64,000 nt of DNA from Flavobacterium aquicola (GCF_003385115.1 NZ_QUNI01000015.1:62001-126000), one strand, 5' to 3'. Shown: positions 1 to 9,331, counted from the stretch's first letter. Translations and numbers: made by a program. The notes: generated from the letters alone by a model not told the origin.

Positions 1-398
1 ATAGATCCTGCATTATTACTATGATGATTGTAACCCGTTAATAATGCAACACGTGTAGGAGAACAAAGTGATGTAGTATGAAAACGGTTATAACTAATTC
101 CCTCAGTACCTAACTTATCCAGAACAGGCATATTAATAGGTCCTCCAAAACGGCTTGAAGCTCCAAAACCCATATCGTCAATTAAAACGACAACAACATT
201 GGGAGAGCCTTTCGGGGCAGTAACTTCCCAGCGTGCTGGAGCTTTTGCATTTCTGGCATCCAATTCTTTGTAGGTTTCACGTTCAGGCTGTTTGATTGGG
301 AGTGAATTTCTATCGAGCTGGTCCTGCGCGGTTACTGTCATTGACAGTATGCTAAAACTAGTTAATAATAGAATTGGAGGGATTTTCAATTTTCGCAT
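1..398 (-). CDS. Sulfatase (arylsulfatase type), 5' part, cut by window edge
   Basis: Reading leftward from the ATG at 398, 132 codons are present before the window ends, so the catalytic core and C-terminus are missing. Residues 1-25 form a signal peptide ending near TVTAQ. A beta strand VVVVLIDDMGFG supplies the aspartates that bind the active-site metal in this family. Residue 112 is the Cys of C-S-P-T-R, the sulfatase signature in which Cys is oxidised to formylglycine by a maturase. The family hydrolyses sulfate esters, in Bacteroidota often from algal or host glycans; the substrate cannot be told here. It is transcribed away from the cytochrome gene. Confidence 0.9.
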   Translation of the reverse strand, partial: MRKLKIPPILLLTSFSILSMTVTAQDQLDRNSLPIKQPERETYKELDARNAKAPARWEVTAPKGSPNVVVVLIDDMGFGASSRFGGPINMPVLDKLGTEGISYNRFHTTSLCSPTRVALLTGYNHHSNNAGS

Positions 399-813
399 GG
401 TTTTCAATTAAATTAATATTAAGTGCATTTTAAGAACGATTATAATTCAACTTGTAAATAAATTAAATATAAATTTATAAAAAAATATACAAAAAGACTG
501 TAATTGCACCATTATCAATAAATTAAAATAGTACGAATATGTTAATTGATTAAAATATTTGCAATATTAAAAACGCAAAGTCTCTTGAAACTTGCTTTAC
601 TACAGCAGCAAATGACTTCTTTATATACCATCACATTTTTAATTTGCCATAATTCATTGATTCCTTGCTGCTTTTATATCTTCTGGTACGATCTAAAAAA
701 ACTATCTTTAATTATCAAAAATCAAAATACTGTTCTTAACTTAACACCATCAATCTTTAGAATAATTTTTTTGAATTTTGCTACTATTTGAATTTAGTAA
801 ACAACATCCTTTT
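399..813. other. Divergent intergenic region, no gene seen
   Basis: A 415-base very AT-rich gap separates the leftward sulfatase from the rightward cytochrome gene, so it should carry both promoters. I see no clear -33/-7 pair, RNA gene or repeat. An open frame at 546-791 has low-complexity composition and overlaps the start of the cytochrome region, and I do not consider it a gene. Confidence 0.5.
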
Positions 814-3060
814 ATGCAGCGTAAGTACATTTTCCTTGTTATTTTTATTCTTCTTTCATTCGCTGCATTCAGATTTTTTATAGTAGACGGCTGTTCTTCC
901 AAAGAAGAAAAATACAGCGTAATATCTAATGATAACAAAACCTATGCAGGCGACCAGTCCTGCAAAGAATGCCATAAAGGCGAGCACAAGGAATGGACAA
1001 AATCCCATCATTTTATGTCCATGTTACCGCCGTCGGAAAAAACAGTAAAGGGAAATTTTGACAACATCACTCATACCGCCGATGGAGTTACCAGCAGATT
1101 CTTTAAAAAAGGAAATAAATATTTTATAAATACAGAGGGTGAGGATGGCAAAAATCATGATTACGAAGTAAAATATACTTTCGGTTTTACTCCTTTGCAG
1201 CAATATCTAGTTGAATTTCCTGGCGGGAGATTGCAGGTTCCAAGGGTGAGCTGGGACAGTAAACAAAAAAAATGGTTTAACCAATATTCAAAACAGATTG
1301 TATCTTCACACGATTGGCTGCATTGGACTGGAAACTCCCAAAACTGGAATACAATGTGTGCTTCCTGCCACTCGACCAATCTTCAGAAAAATTACAATGA
1401 CAAGACAGACACTTACAAAACTAGTTATAGTATTATGAATGTAAGCTGTGAGAGCTGTCATGGAGCGGGAAAACAACACAACGATTACATTCGTAGTGAA
1501 GATTATAAAGACGGTAATAAAACAAAGGGAAGTTTCTTAAAATTGATTAAAAACGGAAAACAGCTTGAACAAATAAATACTTGTGCTCCTTGTCATGCCC
1601 GAGCATCGGAAATTAGTAATAATCATATTCGCAGCAATGAAATTATGGACAATTATATTCCACAAATTCCAGATAACGAATATTTTTTTGCTGATGGCCA
1701 AATTAATGATGAAGATTATATCTACACCTCTTTTCTGCAAAGCAAAATGTTTAGCAAAGGAGTAAAATGCAGTCATTGTCATAATCCGCATTCCACCAAA
1801 CTAAAAAAAATTGACAATCAAACCTGTCTGCAATGTCATAATCCGCAAAAATACAATGTATCCGCCCATACGTTTCATCCCGTGGGAAGCCAGTCTTCAC
1901 TATGTGTAAGCTGCCACATGCCTGGAAAAATTTATATGGGTAATGATTTAAGACACGACCACAGTTTTAGAGTGCCAAGACCTGACTTATCTGTAACTTA
2001 CGGAACTCCAAATGCCTGCAATAACTGTCATCAAGACAAATCAAACAAGTATCTAGCGGAAGCAATCGTTAAATGGTATGGGCCAAAAAGGAAATACCAT
2101 TTTGCAGATGATCTTATACCAGGAAGCTTATTAAATGCTGAAAGTGAAGTCCATCTCAAAAAACTGATTGAGGATAAACAGACTCCAAACATAATCAAGG
2201 CAACTGCTGCTTTTTATCTTGGGAACATTCAAACAGTGACCAGTTTAAACACTTTACTGCATTGCCTTCACAGTAAAGATGCGCAGGTAAGATACAGATC
2301 CCTGCATAGTCTAGCTAATTTTCAGACAGCGGACTGGATTCAGGCAGTGGGACCTTTGCTTTCCGACAAGGTGAGAGCCGTACGAATAGCAGCAACTGAT
2401 TTATATATTACTATTTCACCGAATCAAATACCAGATCAGTACAAGGAAGCTTTTAATTCAGCCCACAAAGAGCTAAAAAATTATTTACAGTACCAAACCG
2501 ATTTTTCTGTTGGAAACATAATGTTTGCCGACTACTATTTAAAATTGCAGGATTACTCCAATGCCGAAAAATATTACAAAAAAGGATTGAAAAAAGACAA
2601 TCTGATGAATTATGCGCATTTAAACCTGTCTAAAGTTTATAACCTGCAGGGCAAAAATGACGCTGCTCTTCAAACATTGCAAAATGCACTCAAAAACGAT
2701 TCTAAAAACGAACAGATTTATTACAGCATGGCACTGCTTTACAATGAAATGAATAATATACCCGAAGCAGAAAAATCATTTGCAAAAGCAATAGCTTTGA
2801 AATCTCAAAATCCAAGAATTTATTATAATTACAGTTTACTTTTAATTCAAAACAAAAAATTCGGGCAGGCCGAAACTGTTTTAAACAAAGGAATCAATAT
2901 AAATCCATCGGCATCCGAACTCTATTATGCGCTGACATTCCTCTACATACAGACTAACAATATTATTAACGCACAGAAAGCTGCACAGCAATTGAAACTA
3001 TTGGATCCAAACAATCCTCAATATCAGGAAATATTTAAAAACGTGGGTATCTCTCAATAA
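814..3060 (+). CDS. Octaheme c-type cytochrome fused to HEAT-like and TPR repeats
   Basis: The 748-residue product starts at the ATG at 814, followed by a membrane anchor or signal (about residues 5-25). A TTG 36 bases upstream would also keep frame but adds a poor leader. Eight CXXCH heme sites lie near residues 50, 182, 212, 257, 319, 338, 364 and 402 (CKECH, CASCH, CESCH, CAPCH, CSHCH, CLQCH, CVSCH, CNNCH). A helical HEAT-like stretch (about 430-530) and TPR repeats (about 555-740) follow. Multiheme cytochromes carry electrons in the periplasm; the TPR tail suggests a docking partner. The substrate is unknown. An 8-bp inverted repeat at 3089-3096/3121-3128 lies downstream. Confidence 0.85.
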   Translation: MQRKYIFLVIFILLSFAAFRFFIVDGCSSKEEKYSVISNDNKTYAGDQSCKECHKGEHKEWTKSHHFMSMLPPSEKTVKGNFDNITHTADGVTSRFFKKGNKYFINTEGEDGKNHDYEVKYTFGFTPLQQYLVEFPGGRLQVPRVSWDSKQKKWFNQYSKQIVSSHDWLHWTGNSQNWNTMCASCHSTNLQKNYNDKTDTYKTSYSIMNVSCESCHGAGKQHNDYIRSEDYKDGNKTKGSFLKLIKNGKQLEQINTCAPCHARASEISNNHIRSNEIMDNYIPQIPDNEYFFADGQINDEDYIYTSFLQSKMFSKGVKCSHCHNPHSTKLKKIDNQTCLQCHNPQKYNVSAHTFHPVGSQSSLCVSCHMPGKIYMGNDLRHDHSFRVPRPDLSVTYGTPNACNNCHQDKSNKYLAEAIVKWYGPKRKYHFADDLIPGSLLNAESEVHLKKLIEDKQTPNIIKATAAFYLGNIQTVTSLNTLLHCLHSKDAQVRYRSLHSLANFQTADWIQAVGPLLSDKVRAVRIAATDLYITISPNQIPDQYKEAFNSAHKELKNYLQYQTDFSVGNIMFADYYLKLQDYSNAEKYYKKGLKKDNLMNYAHLNLSKVYNLQGKNDAALQTLQNALKNDSKNEQIYYSMALLYNEMNNIPEAEKSFAKAIALKSQNPRIYYNYSLLLIQNKKFGQAETVLNKGININPSASELYYALTFLYIQTNNIINAQKAAQQLKLLDPNNPQYQEIFKNVGISQ

Positions 3061-3167
3061 AATTTATGCTTTCTTAAAAAATCAATATGAAATCCCTTTT
3101 TTAATTAAAATACAAATTATGGGATTTCCTTTAGTATAATTTTATGATTTTTTGAAGAATACAGCCC

Positions 3168-3199
3168 TTGTAACATAAACCAAAAAAATACTATCTTTA
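3168..3199 (+). promoter_or_regulatory. Putative Bacteroidota promoter for ricT-gldH
   Basis: TTG at 3168-3170 is followed after 21 bases by TATCTTTA at 3192-3199, close to the -33 TTG / -7 TAnnTTTG pattern of Bacteroidota. It lies about 57 bases before the start codon of the PSP1-domain gene. The last -7 base deviates from consensus. Confidence 0.4.
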
Positions 3200-3256
3200 C
3201 CCATTAAACGTTTTAAGAACTTAAATTGCGTTAATCGCAATACTACATATATAATT

Positions 3257-4648
3257 ATGGCATGTACAAGTTGTTCAACTTCAGATGGTGGCGCACCAAA
3301 GGGTTGTAAAAATAATGGAACTTGCGGCACCGACAGCTGCAATAAATTAACGGTATTTGACTGGCTTTCGAACATGAGTTTGCCTAATGGAGAAGCTCCT
3401 TTTGACTGTGTCGAAGTCCGTTTTAAAAATGGGAGAAAAGAATTTTACCGCAATACTGAGAATTTAACATTGAGCATAGGTGACATTGTAGCAACTGTTG
3501 CTTCTCCAGGCCACGACATAGGAATTGTAACTCTTACAGGAGAATTGGTAAAAATTCAAATGAAGAAAAAAGGGGTAAATCCTTCCAGTAATGAAGTTCC
3601 AAAAGTTTATAGAAAAGCTTCTCAAAAAGATATCGATATTTGGACAGCAGCCCGAAACAAAGAGGAGCCCATGAAGGTACGTGCTCGTGAATTGGCCATT
3701 GCCCAAAAATTGGAAATGAAAATTTCTGATATTGAATTTCAAGGAGATGGATCAAAAGCTACTTTCTATTATACAGCCAATGATAGGGTCGATTTTAGGC
3801 TTTTAATCAAAGATTTTGCGAAGGAATTCAGTACAAGAGTTGAGATGAAACAAGTAGGTTTTCGTCAGGAAGCCGCTCGTTTAGGCGGAATCGGTTCTTG
3901 TGGACGTGAATTATGCTGTTCTACTTGGCTGACTGATTTTAGAAGTGTAAACACGTCGGCTGCACGTTACCAGCAATTGTCTCTAAATCCGCAAAAACTA
4001 GCCGGTCAATGCGGAAAATTGAAGTGCTGCTTGAATTACGAACTGGACACTTATATGGATGCCTTAAAGGATTTTCCCGAGTTTGAAACCAAATTGGTTA
4101 CCGAAAAAGGAGATGCTATTTGTCAAAAACAAGATATTTTTAAAGGATTAATGTGGTTTGCATACACTAATAATTTTGCAAATTGGCATATTCTGAAAAT
4201 TGATCAGGTAAAAGAAATTATTGCTGAGAACAAACTGAAAAATAAAGTTTCTTCGTTAGAAGACTATGCTATAGAAGTTATTGCAGAGCCTGAACAAAAT
4301 TTCAATAATGCTATGGGGCAGGAAAGCTTAACCCGTTTTGATCAGCCAAAAAGAAAGAAAAAGCCAGCCAAAAAACCTAGACCTGCCGGCGAAAAAGCTA
4401 TTGTACCAAACAATCCAAACAGACAGCCGGCTATTCAAAGAAATTCGGCTCCAAACACTCCAAATGCAAATAACGCTAACAAAGAACTTCCGGTAAAAGA
4501 AAACCCGAATTCGAATAACGCCAGCAAAAACCGCAATAAAAACAAAAACCGCAATAAAAATAATAACAATCGCCCGCCTTCAGCAGAGAATAAACCAGAA
4601 GCGCCTAGAAAACCAATAATTATTAAAAAAAATGAGAATAAAGAATAG
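3257..4648 (+). CDS. ricT: PSP1-domain protein of the RicT/YaaT family
   Basis: A 463-residue cytosolic protein. A Cys-rich N-terminus (MACTSCST and six more Cys in the first 30 residues) precedes the PSP1 core, which includes GSCGRELCCSTW and CGKLKCCLNYE near residues 215-260. In Bacillus RicT these Cys belong to an FeS-containing complex that affects RNase Y and phosphorelay activity; the role in Bacteroidota is not established. From about residue 355 the protein becomes a disordered Lys/Asn/Pro-rich tail with repeated RNKNKN-like units. The 3' end overlaps gldH by 17 bases, implying translational coupling. Confidence 0.85.
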   Translation: MACTSCSTSDGGAPKGCKNNGTCGTDSCNKLTVFDWLSNMSLPNGEAPFDCVEVRFKNGRKEFYRNTENLTLSIGDIVATVASPGHDIGIVTLTGELVKIQMKKKGVNPSSNEVPKVYRKASQKDIDIWTAARNKEEPMKVRARELAIAQKLEMKISDIEFQGDGSKATFYYTANDRVDFRLLIKDFAKEFSTRVEMKQVGFRQEAARLGGIGSCGRELCCSTWLTDFRSVNTSAARYQQLSLNPQKLAGQCGKLKCCLNYELDTYMDALKDFPEFETKLVTEKGDAICQKQDIFKGLMWFAYTNNFANWHILKIDQVKEIIAENKLKNKVSSLEDYAIEVIAEPEQNFNNAMGQESLTRFDQPKRKKKPAKKPRPAGEKAIVPNNPNRQPAIQRNSAPNTPNANNANKELPVKENPNSNNASKNRNKNKNRNKNNNNRPPSAENKPEAPRKPIIIKKNENKE

Positions 4649-5111
4649 TCTTTTACTGTTTTTTGCAGCAGTACTCCTTTTTTCGTGTGATAAAAAAAGA
4701 GTTTTTGATGAATACAAATCTGTGGGAAGCGCTTGGAACAAAGACAGTATAGTTACTTTTGACCTGCCTGTTTTGGATTCGACAAAGAGATACAATTTAT
4801 TTGTTAATTTGAGGGACAATAATAATTATAAATACAGTAATTTGTTTCTAATTGTATCAATGGAAAGTCCAAATGGCTATACTAAAGTAGACACTTTGGA
4901 ATACCAGATGGCTGCACCCGACGGAACATTGTTAGGAGATGGTTTTACAGATATTAAAGAAAGTAAACTCATTTACAAAGAAAATGTCCGCTTTAGAGGA
5001 AACTACAAAGTACATATTAAACAAGCGGTGCGAGAAAACGGAAAAGTGCCCGGAGTAGCTTTTTTAGAAGGAATTACCGAAGTTGGTTTTAGAATAGAAA
5101 ATAAAGAATAG
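4632..5111 (+). CDS. gldH: Gliding motility lipoprotein GldH
   Basis: A 159-residue lipoprotein with the signal peptide LLLFFAAVLLFSC and lipobox Cys near residue 19. The mature part (DKKRVFDEYKSVGSAW, then a beta-rich domain with YNLFVNLRDNN and MAAPDGTLLGDGFTDIKES) matches GldH as I remember it from Flavobacterium johnsoniae, where it is required for gliding and chitin use and acts in the periplasm. It overlaps ricT by 17 bases and ends 9 bases before the PBP1A gene, forming a tight three-gene unit. Its presence argues for a gliding flavobacterium. Confidence 0.9.
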   Translation: MRIKNSLLLFFAAVLLFSCDKKRVFDEYKSVGSAWNKDSIVTFDLPVLDSTKRYNLFVNLRDNNNYKYSNLFLIVSMESPNGYTKVDTLEYQMAAPDGTLLGDGFTDIKESKLIYKENVRFRGNYKVHIKQAVRENGKVPGVAFLEGITEVGFRIENKE

Positions 5112-5120
5112 AACACGATT

Positions 5121-7439
5121 ATGGCTATCAAAAAAAATAACCCTCAGACAAAAAACATCAACAAAGATGTAAAATATTATTCCAGAAAATTTTGGAAAAT
5201 TTACTTCTACGGACTGGGAATTATTGCTTTATTCTTCCTGTTTGCTTCATGGGGTCTTTTTGGATCTATGCCTTCGTTTGAAGATTTAGAAAATCCAGAT
5301 TCAAATTTAGCCACCGAAATTATCTCATCTGATGGAGTAGTTTTAGGTAAATATTTTAAACAAAATCGTTCTCAATTAAAATATTCGGATTTACCAAAAA
5401 ACTTGGTACAAGCATTGGTAGCTACCGAAGATGCCCGTTTTTATGAGCATTCGGGTATTGACGGAAGAGGAACATTAAGAGCTATTGCAAGTTTAGGAAC
5501 AAGCGGCGGTGCAAGTACTCTGACCCAGCAGTTAGCCAAGCAGTTATTTCATGGAGAAGGGTCAAAATTTTTACCTTTCCGTATTGTACAGAAAATGAAA
5601 GAATGGATCATTGCCATTCGATTGGAAAGGCAATACACCAAAAACGAAATTATTGCCATGTACTGTAATGTGTATGATTTTGGTAATTATTCTGTAGGTG
5701 TAAGTTCTGCCTCAAAAACTTATTTTTCTAAAGAACCAAAAGACCTTACTATAGACGAATCAGCTATTTTGGTTGGAATGTTTAAAAACTCAGGACTTTA
5801 TAATCCTGTAAAAAATCCAGTTGGTGTTAAAAACAGAAGAAATGTAGTTCTTCATCAAATGGAAAAAGCACATATTATCTCTGAGGAGCAAAAACAGCAG
5901 CTGCAAAGCTTGCCTATCACACTGCACTTCAAATTAGAAAGCCATAGAGAAGGTACTGCTACTTATTTTAGAGAATACCTTCGTGAATACATGAAAAAAT
6001 GGACGGAAGAAAATAAAAAACCTGATGGTTCAGACTATGATATTTACAAAGACGGTCTAAAAATTTACACTACAATTGACTCAAGAATGCAGGCTTACGC
6101 CGAAGAAGCTGTTTCGGCACACATGGCTAATATGCAGGAAGAGTTTTTTATTCAGTCCAAAACTAACAAAAATGCACCTTTTGTAAATATTTCTGAAGCA
6201 GAAACGGATCGCATCATAAATCAAGCCATGAAATCATCTCACAGATGGGCTGTTCTAAAAGATCAGGACAAAAGTGATGATGAAATCATCAAAACCTTTA
6301 GCGAAAAAACAAAAATGACGGTTTTTACCTGGAAAGGCGAAAGAGACACCATCATGACTCCTATGGATTCCATCCGCTATTACAAACACTTTTTACAGGC
6401 TGGAGTAATGTCTATGGAACCGCAAACTGGTAATATCAAAGTTTGGGTTGGAGGTATTAACTACAAATATTTCCAGTATGATCACGTAGGACAAGGAGCC
6501 AGACAGGTAGGTTCAACATTCAAGCCTTTTGTATATGCAACTGCAATCGAGCAATTGAATATGTCTCCTTGTGATTCTATCCTAGATGGACCGTTCATAA
6601 TCCGCAAAGGACGCCACCACGTTACCGAAGACTGGGAACCAAGAAACTCCGATAACAATTACCGAGGAATGGTTACTCTAAAACAGGCATTGGCATACTC
6701 TATAAATACTGTATCGGCAAAATTAATAGACAAAGTCAGCCCAGAAGCTGTAATTGATCTGACTCATAAATTAGGCGTAAAATCAGAAATCGTTACACAG
6801 CCTTCTATCGCTTTAGGAGCAGTAGAGATAACTGTTGAAGATATGGTTGCAGCCTTCAGTACATTTGCCAATCAAGGAGTTTATACCAAACCACAGTTTT
6901 TATCCAAAATCGAAAACAAAAGCGGGGAAGTAATCTATGAGCCAATCCCTGAATCTCATGATGTATTAAATAAAGACATCGCATTTGCCATCATTAAACT
7001 ATTAGAAGGAGTAACCGAAAGTGGTTCTGGAGCAAGATTGCGTACGCAAGGCGGAGGAAACGGCGACAAACGCTGGACTGGTTACCCATATATGTTTAAA
7101 AACCCAATTGCAGGAAAAACAGGAACTTCACAAAATCAGTCCGATGGTTGGTTTATGGGAATGGTACCAAACCTTGTAACAGGCGTTTGGGTTGGCTGCG
7201 AAGACCGTTCGGCACATTTCAAAAGTCTTACCTACGGACAGGGAGCAGCAATGGCATTACCTATTTGGGGTTATTTCATGAACAAATGCTACAAGGACGA
7301 AAACTTAAAAATTTCCAAAGAATCTTTTGAAAGACCTGCTAATCTATCGATCAAAGTTGATTGTTACGTTCCAAGACCAACGGTAGTTAAAGATTCTACA
7401 GCAACGCCGGAACAAGATACAGAAGAGTTCTCATTATAA
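5121..7439 (+). CDS. mrcA: Penicillin-binding protein 1A, bifunctional glycosyltransferase/transpeptidase
   Basis: A 772-residue class A PBP that polymerises and cross-links peptidoglycan at the outer face of the inner membrane. One membrane anchor lies at about residues 28-48. The GT51 domain carries EDARFYEHSGID and the STLTQQLAKQL segment. The transpeptidase domain contains GSTFKPFVY (Ser nucleophile and Lys of SxxK), the SIN triad in YSINTVSAK, and KTGTSQNQSDGW. The length is normal for the family. It follows gldH by 9 bases and is closed by the hairpin at 7479-7526. Confidence 0.95.
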   Translation: MAIKKNNPQTKNINKDVKYYSRKFWKIYFYGLGIIALFFLFASWGLFGSMPSFEDLENPDSNLATEIISSDGVVLGKYFKQNRSQLKYSDLPKNLVQALVATEDARFYEHSGIDGRGTLRAIASLGTSGGASTLTQQLAKQLFHGEGSKFLPFRIVQKMKEWIIAIRLERQYTKNEIIAMYCNVYDFGNYSVGVSSASKTYFSKEPKDLTIDESAILVGMFKNSGLYNPVKNPVGVKNRRNVVLHQMEKAHIISEEQKQQLQSLPITLHFKLESHREGTATYFREYLREYMKKWTEENKKPDGSDYDIYKDGLKIYTTIDSRMQAYAEEAVSAHMANMQEEFFIQSKTNKNAPFVNISEAETDRIINQAMKSSHRWAVLKDQDKSDDEIIKTFSEKTKMTVFTWKGERDTIMTPMDSIRYYKHFLQAGVMSMEPQTGNIKVWVGGINYKYFQYDHVGQGARQVGSTFKPFVYATAIEQLNMSPCDSILDGPFIIRKGRHHVTEDWEPRNSDNNYRGMVTLKQALAYSINTVSAKLIDKVSPEAVIDLTHKLGVKSEIVTQPSIALGAVEITVEDMVAAFSTFANQGVYTKPQFLSKIENKSGEVIYEPIPESHDVLNKDIAFAIIKLLEGVTESGSGARLRTQGGGNGDKRWTGYPYMFKNPIAGKTGTSQNQSDGWFMGMVPNLVTGVWVGCEDRSAHFKSLTYGQGAAMALPIWGYFMNKCYKDENLKISKESFERPANLSIKVDCYVPRPTVVKDSTATPEQDTEEFSL

Positions 7440-7478
7440 ATAAAGCCACAATCCTAATCATTAGGGCTTGACACCACT

Positions 7479-7526
7479 AGAAAAAGGAGCCAGATATAGC
7501 AAAATGCTTATTCGGCTCCTTTTTCT
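7479..7526 (+). terminator. Intrinsic terminator after the PBP1A gene
   Basis: A perfect 13-bp stem (AGAAAAAGGAGCC at 7479-7491 with its complement at 7514-7526) has a 22-base loop. The 3' arm is T-rich. Confidence 0.75.
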
Positions 7527-7529
7527 ATT

Positions 7530-7575
7530 GCTGTCGGACTATCCGTGCTGCTTCGGCAGCTTACTTCAAATGAAA
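7530..7575 (-). repeat. Possible remnant of the TAGCCC repeat family with a TTCG hairpin
   Basis: The 307-base gap between PBP1A and scoA holds a small hairpin, GCTGC-TTCG-GCAGC at 7547-7560. On the minus strand it is followed by CGGATAGTCCGACAGC, which resembles the right arm of the repeats at 18426, 41333 and 51171. No left arm is seen, so the relationship is uncertain. Nothing else is evident up to the putative promoter at 7681. Confidence 0.3.
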
Positions 7576-7680
7576 TTCACTGAACACCAATGAAAATAAA
7601 TATACTGTGAAGTAATCCTTCAAGCGGAAAAAAAACCAGAAATCAGAAGCTGGAAAACTTAAGAAATATGATTATTTTAC

Positions 7681-7688
7681 TACATTTG
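7681..7688 (+). promoter_or_regulatory. Putative -7 box for scoA
   Basis: TACATTTG fits TAnnTTTG, 58 bases before the scoA ATG. No convincing -33 TTG is seen. Confidence 0.35.
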
Positions 7689-7746
7689 ATTCATAAATCT
7701 ATTTTTATAAATTAATCACGAAATCGATATAGTAATAAACTTTATT

Positions 7747-8445
7747 ATGATTAACAAAAAAGTAAAAAGCGTAGAAGAAGCGCTTCAGGGGATCGAAAAC
7801 GGAATGACTTTAATGCTTGGAGGTTTTGGACTTTGCGGCATACCGGAAAACTCCATTGCCGAATTGGTTCAAAAAGAAACCAGAGACTTAACCTGCATCT
7901 CCAATAATGCCGGAGTAGACGATTTTGGACTAGGACTGCTTCTGCAGAAAAAACAAATCAAAAAAATGATTTCTTCCTATGTGGGTGAAAATGCAGAATT
8001 TGAACGCCAGATGCTTTCGGGTGAACTTGAAGTAGATCTTATTCCGCAGGGAACTTTGGCAGAAAGATGCCGCGCCGCCCAAGCGGGAATTCCTGCTTTT
8101 TTTACACCCGCAGGTTATGGCACCGAAGTTGCCGAAGGAAAAGAAGTCCGTGAGTTTAATGGTAAAATGCATATTATGGAACATGCCTTCAAAGCTGACT
8201 TTGCTATTATAAAAGCATGGAAAGGCGATACCGCTGGAAATCTCATCTTTAAGGGAACTGCGAGAAACTTTAATCCTGCAATGGCAGGTGCTGCAAAAAT
8301 CACCGTTGCCGAAGTTGAAGAATTAGTCGAAGCTGGAACATTAGACCCAAATCAAATTCATATTCCCGGAATTTTAGTGCAGCGTATTTTTCAAGGCGAG
8401 AAATATGAAAAAAGGATTGAGCAGCGAACAGTAAGAATTAGATAA
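7747..8445 (+). CDS. scoA: 3-oxoacid CoA-transferase subunit A
   Basis: A 232-residue cytosolic alpha subunit. MLGGFGLCGIPENSI near the N-terminus is the glycine-rich family I CoA-transferase signature, and FFTPAGYGTEVAEGKE marks the oxyanion-loop region. With ScoB it transfers CoA between succinyl-CoA and acetoacetate or related 3-oxoacids, linking ketone body or amino acid breakdown to central metabolism. The length is typical. Subunit B follows 75 bases downstream, with a terminator-like hairpin in between. Confidence 0.92.
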   Translation: MINKKVKSVEEALQGIENGMTLMLGGFGLCGIPENSIAELVQKETRDLTCISNNAGVDDFGLGLLLQKKQIKKMISSYVGENAEFERQMLSGELEVDLIPQGTLAERCRAAQAGIPAFFTPAGYGTEVAEGKEVREFNGKMHIMEHAFKADFAIIKAWKGDTAGNLIFKGTARNFNPAMAGAAKITVAEVEELVEAGTLDPNQIHIPGILVQRIFQGEKYEKRIEQRTVRIR

Positions 8446-8460
8446 TTAGAAAATAAGGGA

Positions 8461-8495
8461 ATTAGATAATATAGCAAGACATTATCTAATTTTTT
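8461..8495 (+). terminator. Terminator-like hairpin between scoA and scoB
   Basis: ATTAGATAAT at 8461-8470 and its perfect complement at 8481-8490 enclose a 10-base loop and are followed by a T run. Its position inside the two-subunit operon suggests partial termination or mRNA processing rather than the end of the operon. Confidence 0.55.
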
Positions 8496-8520
8496 AATTA
8501 ACAAATTGACACATTAACAA

Positions 8521-9180
8521 ATGGCATTAGATAAAATAGGAATTGCAAAACGAATTGCACAGGAATTGAAAGACCGTTATTTCGTGAATCTTGGAATAGG
8601 AATTCCGACTTTGGTGGCAAATTATATCCCGAAAGGAATTGATGTCGAATTTCAAAGCGAAAATGGTGTCCTAGGCATGGGACCGTTCCCTTTTGAAGGT
8701 GATGAAGATGCTGATATCATTAACGCAGGAAAACAAACGATTACCACCTTGCCTGGAGCTTCTTTTTTTGACTCCGCAACCAGTTTCGGCATGATTCGCG
8801 GGCAGCATGTGGATTTAACCATTTTAGGGGCAATGGAAGTTTCAGAGAACGGAGATATTGCCAACTGGAAAATACCTGGAAAAATGGTCAAAGGAATGGG
8901 TGGCGCTATGGACTTAGTGGCTTCGGCAGAAAATATCATTGTAGCCATGATGCATGTTAACAAAGCAGGAGAATCCAAGATATTAAAAAAATGTACCCTG
9001 CCGCTAACAGGTGTGGGATGTGTAAAAAAAGTTGTAACCGAATTGGCGGTTTTAGAAATCACACCACAAGGTTTTAAACTATTGGAACGTGCCCCCGGAG
9101 TTTCAGTCGAGCATATCGTCTCGTCTACCGAAGCCAGCTTGATTGTAGAAGGCGATATTCCAGAAATGATAATTAATTAA
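8521..9180 (+). CDS. scoB: 3-oxoacid CoA-transferase subunit B
   Basis: A 219-residue beta subunit. LGIGIPTLVANYIP and the following SENGVLGMGPFP contain the S-E-N-G signature whose Glu forms the glutamyl-CoA thioester during catalysis. GGAMDLVASAENIIVAMMH is also typical. It pairs with the upstream ScoA subunit to make the active enzyme. The length is normal, and no other reading seems likely. Confidence 0.92.
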   Translation: MALDKIGIAKRIAQELKDRYFVNLGIGIPTLVANYIPKGIDVEFQSENGVLGMGPFPFEGDEDADIINAGKQTITTLPGASFFDSATSFGMIRGQHVDLTILGAMEVSENGDIANWKIPGKMVKGMGGAMDLVASAENIIVAMMHVNKAGESKILKKCTLPLTGVGCVKKVVTELAVLEITPQGFKLLERAPGVSVEHIVSSTEASLIVEGDIPEMIIN

Positions 9181-9298
9181 CATTTAGAGCGAAGAAATAA
9201 TTCTTACAAGTCTTTTTCTTGGGCTGTATTCATGAAACGAACAGCGAAGTATAACTGCCTGAAATAGTAATCATATTTTATCTGGAATTAACATAGAA

Positions 9299-9331
9299 TT
9301 TGTAATATTTTTAAATTTTTATTTATATTTG
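9299..9331 (+). promoter_or_regulatory. Bacteroidota promoter for the beta-barrel protein gene
   Basis: TTTG at 9299-9302 and TATATTTG at 9324-9331 are separated by 21 bases. This is a good match to the -33/-7 consensus, 25 bases before the start codon at 9357. Confidence 0.6.

Noticed and set aside
546..791. Open frame of 81 codons upstream of the cytochrome gene
   Set aside because: Low-complexity Leu/Ile/Phe/Ser composition in AT-rich DNA, overlap with the leader of the real gene and no recognisable motif.
778..813. TTG-started extension of the octaheme cytochrome
   Set aside because: It would place 12 residues before a normal ATG-plus-signal sequence; the ATG at 814 gives a proper N-terminus.
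7440..7560. Possible riboswitch before scoA
   Set aside because: The strong hairpin is a terminator for the upstream gene and the second one looks like a repeat remnant; no known aptamer motif was recognised.
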